Shown here: piece by piece, positions 56,861 through 64,000 of the stretch
How the letters are laid out: each line of letters starts with the position of its first letter
Numbering within the stretch: the stretch's first letter is position 1
Assembly: GCA_026129545.1 (NCBI GenBank)
Contig: JAHCHX010000007.1
Coordinates: 55,260-119,259 of the forward strand
DNA from: Saprospiraceae bacterium
Lineage (GTDB): Bacteria > Bacteroidota > Bacteroidia > Chitinophagales > Saprospiraceae
Direction of reading: 5' to 3'
Length of the DNA stretch: 64,000 nt
Program-made: the position numbers and the translations under genes
The notes under the pieces: model-generated
The model's database searches: none
What the model saw: only the letters and a program-made list of their open reading frames with translations
What the model was told of the DNA's origin: nothing

Positions 56861-59565
56861 AGTTTTTCATTTTGAAAAAATGCTAAATGTTTGCCCAGCC
56901 GGATGATTATCATGGTCAACAGACCAGCCCCGATACACACAGTCCAATCGGCGGCCAACATGGGCACCACGGAAAGCGCCGTCCGCACCGGTTCAATTAA
57001 ATATAGCCCCACGATGATCAGGACACAAGCAGCAATGGCATACCACACATATCGGTTGCGGACAACCTCGGTGCGCCAAAACGGAGCGTCAATTGATCCC
57101 ATATTGAAAACATGGAACAATTGACTGAAAATCAGCGTGAAAAACAGGATGTTGTTGCAGCGTTGCACCAACCAATCATCGCCGGCATGAATAAAAAAGT
57201 GGCTGAAATATACCGCTCCGATAGTGCCTGCCGACAACACAACAGAATAAAAAATAATCCTTCGCCAACGCGCCCGGTCAATGATTGGCTCATCCGGGTT
57301 TCGGGGCCGGTGCGCCATGACGCCCGGGCTGCCGGCCGTAACGCCCAATGCCAGCGCGGGCAGCACGTCCGTGACAAGATTGATGAACAAAATTTGAAGG
57401 GGTTTCAACTGAAAATGCAGAAAGAGCAACGAAACGGCGGCTATTACAAGCAATTCGCTCAAATTGCAGGACAACAGGAAAACGACAAATTTTCGGATGT
57501 TGTCAAAGATGACCCGGCCCTGCCGGATGGCAGTAACGATGCTGGCAAAACTATCGTCGCGCAGCACCATGTCGGCTACTTCCTGCGCAACCTGTGTGCC
57601 CCGCTGCCCCATGGCGATTCCGATGTCGGCTTTTTTGAGCGCGGGCGCATCGTTTACACCGTCGCCGGTCATGCCTACAATGTCTTTGCGCTCCTGGAAA
57701 ACGCTTATTAAATCGAGTTTTTGCTTAGGGCTGACCCGGGCGAATATTTTTGTTGCTGCCCAGTGCGATTTGTCCGCCGCGCTGAGTTTTTCGAAATCCG
57801 GCATATCCTTTCCCAGCACCACCTCTGTCTCGTCGGAATCTATGATACCCAGCTGCCTGCCGATGGCCTTGGCGGTGGCGGGGTGATCGCCGGTGACCAT
57901 CACCACTTCGATGCCGGCATCCCGGCATTCGCGTATGGCGGCGGGAATCTCTTTTCTCGGCGGGTCTATCAATCCGAAAAGCCCGGCAAAAACCAAATTT
58001 TCGGTCAGGTTCTTCGAGGTTTTCGCATCTACTTTGAAAGCACCTGCAATGACTTTCATTCCCGACGAAGCCATTTTTTCCGCCTCGGCGAGCCATATTT
58101 TCCGGTGCTGTGGAGTCATCGGCACGTTTTTGTCGGAATCGAGCAGGGAGGAGCAACATTCCAATAAATCTTCGGCGGCGCCTTTGGCAAAAACCATGTT
58201 GCCTTCCGGCGTCTGATGCTGCGTCGCCATGATTTTGGTTTCGGAAGAAAAAGGTATTTCCGACAGCTTTGGGCATTGAAGGCGACGGCCATTGATGTCT
58301 TCGCCTTGCCGGAGCGCGAATTTGAGCAGCCCGGTTTCGAGCGGATCGCCGATTTCGGTAAAATCTCCTTTGTGGGCAGCAATGTCGGCGTTGTTGCACA
58401 AGATGGCGATTTGCAGGAGGCGGCCATACTGCGCTTTGGGCAAGCGCCCGGCAGGAAGCGATGTTTCTTCGTCACGCTTTGCCCAGGCGCCACCCGGCGA
58501 GGCCAATGCTTCGACCTCCATTTTGTTTTGCGTGAGCGTTCCGGTTTTGTCGGTACAAATGACCGTGGTTCCGCCCAAGGTCTCCACCGCCGAAAGTTTG
58601 CGCACAATCACATTGTGGCGAGCCAGCCGGAGCATTCCTTGTGCCAGCGCGAGGGTAGCCACAATGGGCAAACCCTCCGGCACGGCGGCTACGCCCAGCG
58701 CAATAGCGGTTTCGAGCATTTCCACAAGCGGTTTCCCGCCCATTACACCTACGGCAAAAATAACCGCCACCAAACCTATGGTTATTTTTATGAGGCGGCC
58801 GCTGAACGCGGCAAGCTTCTTTTCCAGCGGCGTAGCGGCTTGTTCGGAAGTGCCGACAAGGTGGGCGATTTTACCCAACTCAGTATTCATGCCCGTTCCA
58901 AAGACTACGGCCCAGCCATTGCCTTTGGTGACGAAAGTTCCTTTGAAAAGCAGGTTCGACTGTTCTGCCAAAGGCGTGTCGGCGGGTAATACGGCCGGCG
59001 CTTTTTCTACCGGTACGCTCTCGCCTGTAAGAGAGGCTTCGTCCAATTGAATTTGAGCGCTGTTGTAGAGGCGGGCGTCGGCGGGCGTCATGTCCCCGGC
59101 TTCGAGGTAAATCACGTCGCCGGGCACGAGCATTTCGCTGTTGATCTCCGTCAAAGTGCCATCTCGAAGCACTTTGACGGAGATGGAAACCATTTTTTTC
59201 AAGGCGTCCATGCTGCGCCCGGCTTGAAATTCCATATAAAAACCGATGACAGCGTTGATGAAAATCACCACCAATATGGCTATCCCGTCTAACCATTCCT
59301 GGAAGGAAAACGACAATCCCGCCGCAACCACCAACAGCACTACGATAGGGCTTTTAAACTGTCTCAAAAAAATCACCCAGGCAGGCGTTTGTTCGCCTTG
59401 GGAAATAGCGTTGAGGCCAACGGACTCCAACCGTGCGGCTGCTTCCGCTGCCGAAAGGCCGTGCGCGGTATCGGTGCCTAAGCGGGAAAATAATTCGTCT
59501 TCCTGCAAAGCCCAGATGGGAATGTTTGATTCGCTCATCACCTCGTTTTTATTACTTTTTTCCAT
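56857..59565 (-). CDS. P2-type cation-transporting ATPase (Ca2+/Mn2+ or related)
   Basis: 902 residues, full length. Motifs: N-terminal cation ATPase domain (GLSAAEAAARLESVGLNAIS), TGES in EASLTGESVPVEK, PEGLP in AAVPEGLPIVATLALAQG (TM4, typical of P2 pumps), phosphorylation site ICTDKTGTLTQNKME, KGA in FAKGAAEDLLE, and hinge MTGDGVNDAPALKKADIGIA. This is not a P1B heavy-metal pump: it lacks CPC. It probably moves calcium or another divalent cation across the inner membrane. It links the nucleotide-metabolism genes upstream to the Cus-type genes downstream. Confidence 0.92.
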   Translation of the reverse strand: MEKSNKNEVMSESNIPIWALQEDELFSRLGTDTAHGLSAAEAAARLESVGLNAISQGEQTPAWVIFLRQFKSPIVVLLVVAAGLSFSFQEWLDGIAILVVIFINAVIGFYMEFQAGRSMDALKKMVSISVKVLRDGTLTEINSEMLVPGDVIYLEAGDMTPADARLYNSAQIQLDEASLTGESVPVEKAPAVLPADTPLAEQSNLLFKGTFVTKGNGWAVVFGTGMNTELGKIAHLVGTSEQAATPLEKKLAAFSGRLIKITIGLVAVIFAVGVMGGKPLVEMLETAIALGVAAVPEGLPIVATLALAQGMLRLARHNVIVRKLSAVETLGGTTVICTDKTGTLTQNKMEVEALASPGGAWAKRDEETSLPAGRLPKAQYGRLLQIAILCNNADIAAHKGDFTEIGDPLETGLLKFALRQGEDINGRRLQCPKLSEIPFSSETKIMATQHQTPEGNMVFAKGAAEDLLECCSSLLDSDKNVPMTPQHRKIWLAEAEKMASSGMKVIAGAFKVDAKTSKNLTENLVFAGLFGLIDPPRKEIPAAIRECRDAGIEVVMVTGDHPATAKAIGRQLGIIDSDETEVVLGKDMPDFEKLSAADKSHWAATKIFARVSPKQKLDLISVFQERKDIVGMTGDGVNDAPALKKADIGIAMGQRGTQVAQEVADMVLRDDSFASIVTAIRQGRVIFDNIRKFVVFLLSCNLSELLVIAAVSLLFLHFQLKPLQILFINLVTDVLPALALGVTAGSPGVMAHRPRNPDEPIIDRARWRRIIFYSVVLSAGTIGAVYFSHFFIHAGDDWLVQRCNNILFFTLIFSQLFHVFNMGSIDAPFWRTEVVRNRYVWYAIAACVLIIVGLYLIEPVRTALSVVPMLAADWTVCIGAGLLTMIIIRLGKHLAFFQNEKL

Positions 59566-59583
59566 AAAAAAATGAGTTTGGCA

Positions 59584-60456
59584 TTATTCTGATATGGCCA
59601 TCGCGAGCAACTCGGACACATCTATGCGATTGGAAGAATGCTGGATTGTATTGCAACTCACGACCTCGGCTGCCCCAGCCATAACTAAATCGTCGTAAGC
59701 GTTGCCCGCAAATACCGGGTGTACGCCGATACAGACCGGTGCGGCCATGCCTGCGACACGAAGATGCCCTACCGTTTCTATCATGGTATGCGCAGTCGAA
59801 ATAATATCGTCCACCAATACCGGCGTATGGTTCGAATACGGCTCTACGACTGGTTTCGACACGTCCACGTCGTGGTCGCCGTGACGCACTTTTTCGAGAA
59901 TCAGAAAAGGTGCGCCCGCCTTCGCCGCCACTTCCGAAACCCACTGTTCACTTTCGCTGTCCGGTCCGATAAGTACCGGGTTGACGACATTTTGCCGAAT
60001 CCAGTCAGACACTAGCTGCGCGGCGTGGATGGCTTTGCAGGGTATGGTGTAGATCTCCGACATAGAAACATGCCGGTGCAGGTGTGGGTCAATAGTGATG
60101 AGCCGGTCCACAGCGGAAGAGAGCAGTGCCGCAAAATATTCGCTGGTGACCGCTTCGCCAGGGTTGAACACCTTGTCCTGCCGCATATACGCGAGATAAG
60201 GCGCGACGAGCGTGACCGACTGCGCACCGCTGTCTTTCAACAATCTGGATAAGTAATAAAGCGGCAAAATCTTGTCATCAGGCTGAAACAAGGTGCAGAC
60301 AACCACCGCTTGCTGCCCTTCCACGTCGCAGAGCAGGCGAACATAACTTTCCCCGTCTGGGAAATGCCGGACCGTGAACGCTCCCAATTCGGCGCCCAGA
60401 TGGCGGGTTATGTTTCGCGCCAATAGTGTGTTTCCGGGTAAAGCAAATATTTTCAT
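59584..60456 (-). CDS. prs: Ribose-phosphate pyrophosphokinase (PRPP synthetase)
   Basis: 290 residues, slightly short of the usual 310-320. Core motifs: FALPGNTLLARNITRHLGAE, RHFPDGESYVRL, VTLVAPYLAYMRQDKVF, TIDPHLHRHVSM and the PRPP loop VLVDDIISTAHTM (classical DD-I-x-x-T). It converts ribose 5-phosphate and ATP to PRPP for nucleotide synthesis. It is probably an accessory, not the housekeeping, copy. It sits 18 bp upstream of the P2 ATPase and 27 bp after the dehydrogenase. Confidence 0.88.
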   Translation of the reverse strand: MKIFALPGNTLLARNITRHLGAELGAFTVRHFPDGESYVRLLCDVEGQQAVVVCTLFQPDDKILPLYYLSRLLKDSGAQSVTLVAPYLAYMRQDKVFNPGEAVTSEYFAALLSSAVDRLITIDPHLHRHVSMSEIYTIPCKAIHAAQLVSDWIRQNVVNPVLIGPDSESEQWVSEVAAKAGAPFLILEKVRHGDHDVDVSKPVVEPYSNHTPVLVDDIISTAHTMIETVGHLRVAGMAAPVCIGVHPVFAGNAYDDLVMAGAAEVVSCNTIQHSSNRIDVSELLAMAISE

Positions 60457-60483
60457 AATTGAAAATTGAAACCATTTACGAGG

Positions 60484-61488
60484 TCAAAGATTGGAGTCAG
60501 GTAAAATCTCATTTTCGCACCAGCGATCCTCCTCGAAGCAATTAAGGTTTTCAATGGTTGTAGTAGCGATATTATGGAGTGCCGTTTCTGTTAAAAAGGC
60601 TTGATGGGCAGTTATCAGCACATTTTTGAATGTCATCAGGCGGGCGATGGTATCGTCCAACAACACATCTTCCGAATGGTCTTCGAAAAATAGCCCTTCT
60701 TCTTCTTCGTACACGTCCAGCCCGACGCTGCCGAGCCTTCGGTTTTTGAGTGCGACAATCAAGTCTCTGGTATTGATCAATCCGCCGCGGCTGGTGTTTA
60801 TGAGCATCACATTGGGCTTCATCAGCGACAAGCGATTTTTGTCAATCAAATGCTTCGTTTCTTCCCTAAGCGGCACATGGAGCGTGATGATGTCGGCAGT
60901 CTGGCAAATTTTGTCCAAGCTCATGTATGTCACCCCGTATTGTGCGACGAGGTCTGGGTCGGGTGCAGGGTCGCAAGCCAACAGGCGGCAACCGAAACCG
61001 TGCAGGATTTTGGCAACGACAGCGCCGATTTGTCCTGTTCCTACAATCCCGACGGTCTTTCCATTCATATCAAACCCCACTAAGCCGTCGAGGGAAAAAT
61101 TCAACTCCATGATACGCTGGTGTGCCCGGATGAGATTCCGGTTCAGCGCAAGCATCATACCCACCGTATGCTCGGCAACGGCGTAGGGTGAGTACGCAGG
61201 AACTCGTGCAACTCGCATCTTATATTGCCAGGCTAATTTTAAATCAACATGATTAAACCCGGCGGAGCGAAGAGCGATAAATTCAATCCCAATTTCATGA
61301 AGACGCTGCAAAACGTGGTGTCCCGCTGTGTCGCTGACAAACAGCGATACAGCCCGACAACCTGTTGCCAACAGGCACGTGTTTGCAGTTAGCCGTGTGT
61401 CTATAAAAATCAGATCGTGACGACCGGCGTTTGCATTTATCAGATAGTTGCGCTCGAAACGGTGGGCGCTGTAAACTGCAACCTTCAT
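60484..61488 (-). CDS. D-2-hydroxyacid dehydrogenase (LdhA-like)
   Basis: 334 residues. Rossmann motif GIVGTGQIGAVVAKILHGFG, substrate and catalytic Arg in INTSRGGLINT, catalytic Glu region VGLDVYEEEEGLFFED and catalytic His in LITAHQAFLTETAL. The LDH type is supported by FFEDHS and the overall length (D-lactate dehydrogenases of the LdhA group). It reduces pyruvate to D-lactate with NADH, a fermentative step. Part of a run of closely spaced reverse-strand genes. Confidence 0.88.
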   Translation of the reverse strand: MKVAVYSAHRFERNYLINANAGRHDLIFIDTRLTANTCLLATGCRAVSLFVSDTAGHHVLQRLHEIGIEFIALRSAGFNHVDLKLAWQYKMRVARVPAYSPYAVAEHTVGMMLALNRNLIRAHQRIMELNFSLDGLVGFDMNGKTVGIVGTGQIGAVVAKILHGFGCRLLACDPAPDPDLVAQYGVTYMSLDKICQTADIITLHVPLREETKHLIDKNRLSLMKPNVMLINTSRGGLINTRDLIVALKNRRLGSVGLDVYEEEEGLFFEDHSEDVLLDDTIARLMTFKNVLITAHQAFLTETALHNIATTTIENLNCFEEDRWCENEILPDSNL

Positions 61489-61531
61489 TTTTCGTGATTG
61501 AGTTAAGAATAGAAATCAAACAGCCGATTGC

Positions 61532-63103
61532 TTATTCGGACAGTGCCAAAAGTTCAGGTGCGACAGAGCGGAGAAATTCTTTGGCATAGTCCAGTTCGCC
61601 GCCAGAATCGGCATACACCGAAAGCAACAAGTCCCTGCGATTAACCACTGTACCCAGTGGCGCGTAAAAATGAACGCCCGCGCCGGGCGACCTTGGAGCG
61701 CCCGCGAGTTTGGCTAAGCGGGCCAGCAGGCGGTTATCAATTTTTTCGACCCGCCCGCCCCGGTCGCTCATCCAGTCGTAGCGGAATTGTGCGCGCATCG
61801 GCTCTCTGAGGGAGCCTTGGGCACGGCAAATAGCCCTGAACTTTTCAAACGCTTTTCCGCTTTCCAGCAACCGGGTAGCTTGCCGTAGTCCTTCGCTTTC
61901 GTCGCAATGCCCCGACATTTCTAGTAAGTGCGCGGCCAGATTCAGCGCCCGCTGTTTTAAGTCCCCCGGGGCATATTGGTCGTTTTTCAATACCGCCAGC
62001 ACATCCAGCGCTTCCAAAGCCGGGCCGATACCCACGCCGACCGGCTGCGAGCCATCGGTAATGACCGTTTTTACCTGCAAACCGATGGCTTGGCCCACCG
62101 TCTCGAATCGAGTGGCGATGTTGCGGGCATCTTCCTCGCTGCGTACTTTGGCCGTTGCGCCAACCGGTATGTCTATCACAACATGGGTGGAACCGGCGGC
62201 GGCTTTTTTGGACAACACGGATGCAATCATCTGGCCTTCGCTGTCAATGTCGAGGGCTTTTTCAATGGAAATGATGACATCGTCTGCCGGACTTAACTGC
62301 ATGGCGCCGCCCCAGGCAAAGCACCCGCCTTCTTTTTCCACCACCTTGCGCATTTCACTAAGCGTCAAATCCACCCGAGTGAGCGTCTCCATCGTGTCGG
62401 CGGTGCCTGCGGGGGAGGTGATGGCACGGGATGATGTCTTGGGGATAGTCAGCCCCGCCGCCGCTACGATGCTGACCACGATAGGCGTAGTGCGGTTGCC
62501 GGGCAGCCCGCCGATGCAGTGTTTGTCCAACACAATGGGCTTGTTCCAGTACAGTTTTTCGCCCTTTTTAATCATCGCGCGGGTGAGACTGACAATTTCT
62601 TCGTCATTCAGGTTTTTGCCGGAACAAGCAGTGATGAAGGCGGCGAGCTCCACGTTGGAATATCGCCCCTCGACAATATCGTCCACGATGGCCTCAAAAG
62701 CCGTACTTTCGAGTGCGTGGCCGTACATTTTTGACCGAACAAATTTGAAGGACTCTACCGGTTTCAAATGCCCGACCTGGATCATGCAGTCTTCCTGCAC
62801 TTGCAAACGCCGCAAAGCTTCGTTGGAAAGCCCGGCCTCACCGTGGCCGACCAGGTCGGATACCACATTTAGCGTGGCGATGATGCTTCGCTCGCCATAA
62901 TAGACAACGATTCGGGTAAGCGCGGAAAAACCCTCTGACTTACAGATATGGCAGTCCGCCCGCATATAGATGATGCTCTCCCGGTAAGTATCAATATGAA
63001 CCGCCCGGACTTTGAGCGAATTGAACGGTACGTGTTCAGCGGCCCCATTGCCCGCGTGATGGATTGAGCCGGATTTGGGTATCGTGGATGGTGCGTTTTC
63101 CAT
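61532..63103 (-). CDS. AMP phosphorylase/thymidine phosphorylase family protein
   Basis: 523 residues. Phosphorylase core: VLDKHCIGGLPGNRTTPIVV, TSSRAITSPAGTADTMETLT, GGCFAWGGAMQLSPADDVII, GSTHVVIDIPVGATAKVRSE. The N-terminal extension of about 80 residues and the core resemble archaeal-type AMP phosphorylases (TIGR02645 group) more than DeoA. Reaction in that family: AMP plus phosphate to ribose 1,5-bisphosphate plus adenine; specificity is not certain here. It neighbours PRPP synthetase and an RNase, suggesting RNA or nucleotide turnover. Confidence 0.85.
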   Translation of the reverse strand: MENAPSTIPKSGSIHHAGNGAAEHVPFNSLKVRAVHIDTYRESIIYMRADCHICKSEGFSALTRIVVYYGERSIIATLNVVSDLVGHGEAGLSNEALRRLQVQEDCMIQVGHLKPVESFKFVRSKMYGHALESTAFEAIVDDIVEGRYSNVELAAFITACSGKNLNDEEIVSLTRAMIKKGEKLYWNKPIVLDKHCIGGLPGNRTTPIVVSIVAAAGLTIPKTSSRAITSPAGTADTMETLTRVDLTLSEMRKVVEKEGGCFAWGGAMQLSPADDVIISIEKALDIDSEGQMIASVLSKKAAAGSTHVVIDIPVGATAKVRSEEDARNIATRFETVGQAIGLQVKTVITDGSQPVGVGIGPALEALDVLAVLKNDQYAPGDLKQRALNLAAHLLEMSGHCDESEGLRQATRLLESGKAFEKFRAICRAQGSLREPMRAQFRYDWMSDRGGRVEKIDNRLLARLAKLAGAPRSPGAGVHFYAPLGTVVNRRDLLLSVYADSGGELDYAKEFLRSVAPELLALSE

Positions 63104-63139
63104 GTTGAAATAGTTTTATGATGGAAGGGCCGTTCGATT

Positions 63140-64000
63140 TCACAGGTTAAAAAGGGTCGTTTCTTCATCCTCCTTTGCTATGAAGGCAGGGATATGCAAG
63201 TCCTGTTCAATCTTTTTGCGAAAAGTGTCTTGGGCAGGGCCTTCCCCGTGTACGAGTACCACTTTTTGCACCGCCGGTCCCATTTGACTGAGCCATTGCA
63301 GCAGTTCGGCCTGGTCGGCATGCCCCGACAAGCCGGAAATGTCTTCTATGCTTGCCTTGACGGGTACGTACTGCCCGTGGATTTTTAGTTCGCGCTCGCC
63401 GTTTTTCAGGCGCCTTCCGCGAGTTCCTTCCGCTTGATAACCAATTAAAAGGATGGCATTTTTCGGGTCGGGCGCCAGGTGTTTCAAATATTCGAGCACC
63501 CGCCCTCCGGTGAGCATTCCGCTGGCAGAAATGACGATTTTTGGCCCCGGTGTGGAAATGATTTTTTTGGTTTGGCGAAAATCCCGGTTGATGACCACAT
63601 CGTTGCACACGCTCATACATTCGTCGTGTTTCAGTTTATGCCATTGGGTATGCCGGCACAAAATCTGGGTTGCGTCGGCAGCCATAGGACTGTCGAGAAA
63701 AACGGGCAGACTGGCCGGAATTCGTTGCTCGCTTTTGAGGGTATTCACGAGGTGCATGATTTCCTGCGCGCGCCCCACTGCAAAACTCGGAATGATGAGG
63801 CTGCCGTGTCGCTGAATCACCCGGTTGATGACCTCGGCCAATTCATCCAAGGGATCATTGTCGCCATGCAGCCGGTCGCCGTAAGTGGATTCCATGACGA
63901 CCAAATCGGCTTCGGGGATGGATGAGGGCGGCAACAGGAAACGCGACTCGTAGCGTCCTATATCGCCGGAAAAAACGATGATTTTTCCGTGACAATTCAG
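63140..64000 (-). CDS. Beta-CASP metallo-beta-lactamase RNase (5' end outside window)
   Basis: At least 287 residues; the frame is open through the window end, where the first codons read KIIVFSGDIGRYESRFLL. Beta-CASP features: DLVVMESTYGDRLHGD, IPSFAVGRAQEIMHLVNTLK, PVFLDSPMAADATQIL, ISASGMLTGGRVLEYLKHLA and ISGLSGHADQAELLQWLS with the metal-binding His. This group (CPSF73/YSH1-like RNases) cleaves RNA. The N-terminal HxHxDH motif lies outside the window. It is the most upstream gene seen in the long reverse-strand operon. Confidence 0.88.
   Translation of the reverse strand: MNCHGKIIVFSGDIGRYESRFLLPPSSIPEADLVVMESTYGDRLHGDNDPLDELAEVINRVIQRHGSLIIPSFAVGRAQEIMHLVNTLKSEQRIPASLPVFLDSPMAADATQILCRHTQWHKLKHDECMSVCNDVVINRDFRQTKKIISTPGPKIVISASGMLTGGRVLEYLKHLAPDPKNAILLIGYQAEGTRGRRLKNGERELKIHGQYVPVKASIEDISGLSGHADQAELLQWLSQMGPAVQKVVLVHGEGPAQDTFRKKIEQDLHIPAFIAKEDEETTLFNL

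Noticed and set aside
1..64000. Search for tRNA, rRNA, IS elements and conjugation genes
   Set aside because: Nothing convincing seen by eye; a covariance-model or transposase search would be needed to exclude small or degraded examples.

Overview
The window reads as part of a large plasmid or secondary replicon from a GC-rich member of the Bacteroidota. The evidence is two secreted proteins with type IX secretion (T9SS) C-terminal sorting domains, promoters of the Bacteroidota type (TAnnTTTG), RND pump genes of Bacteroidota style, and a Rep_3 initiator with an iteron origin. A Saprospiria or Chitinophagia-like host is plausible, but no 16S or other marker is present to fix it. I saw no rRNA, tRNA, CRISPR array, transposase or conjugation gene.

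Layout. 0-3.4 kb: end of a cytosine methyltransferase, a secreted thermonuclease, and a reverse-strand pair (HEPN-like protein plus PD-(D/E)XK nuclease). 3.6-16.5 kb is the plasmid backbone: a KilA-N protein bracketed by long palindromes; ParA and a small ribbon-helix-helix (RHH) protein surrounded by arrays of 8-bp direct repeats; a tyrosine recombinase fused to an ATPase and a membrane anchor, followed by a YdjM-like membrane protein; a DnaB-N/RepA-like helicase; a hexamer-repeat cluster; an origin with 15 direct iterons and one inverted iteron; and the Rep initiator.

16.6-28.3 kb is a defence island: an AbiL/RloAB-like pair, a nuclease-methylase fusion with an HsdS subunit and a HEPN-like protein, then on the other strand a CBASS operon (HNH-SAVED effector plus a CD-NTase apparently fused to an E2-like domain) and another HEPN-like gene. 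Three copies of a roughly 150-bp structured repeat lie between these genes, two of them flanking the CBASS operon.

28.6-59.6 kb is a reverse-strand metal-resistance region: a Zn/Cd/Pb-type P1B ATPase, three RND efflux systems (one fused to its outer-membrane factor, one split into two overlapping reading frames), several adaptors, MerT/MerP-like proteins, a cupredoxin protein, metal-binding lipoproteins, and two related small Cys/His-rich secreted proteins. No recognisable metal-responsive regulator was seen. 56.9-64 kb continues in the same direction with a P2-type cation ATPase, PRPP synthetase, 2-hydroxyacid dehydrogenase, AMP/thymidine phosphorylase and a beta-CASP metallo-beta-lactamase RNase (cut by the window end). 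These genes are spaced like one long operon leading into the copper-type efflux genes.

The most novel-looking parts are the 8-bp repeat arrays with their likely RHH/ParA partners, the membrane-anchored recombinase-ATPase, the KilA-N palindromes, the CBASS enzyme fusion and the structured repeats flanking that operon.
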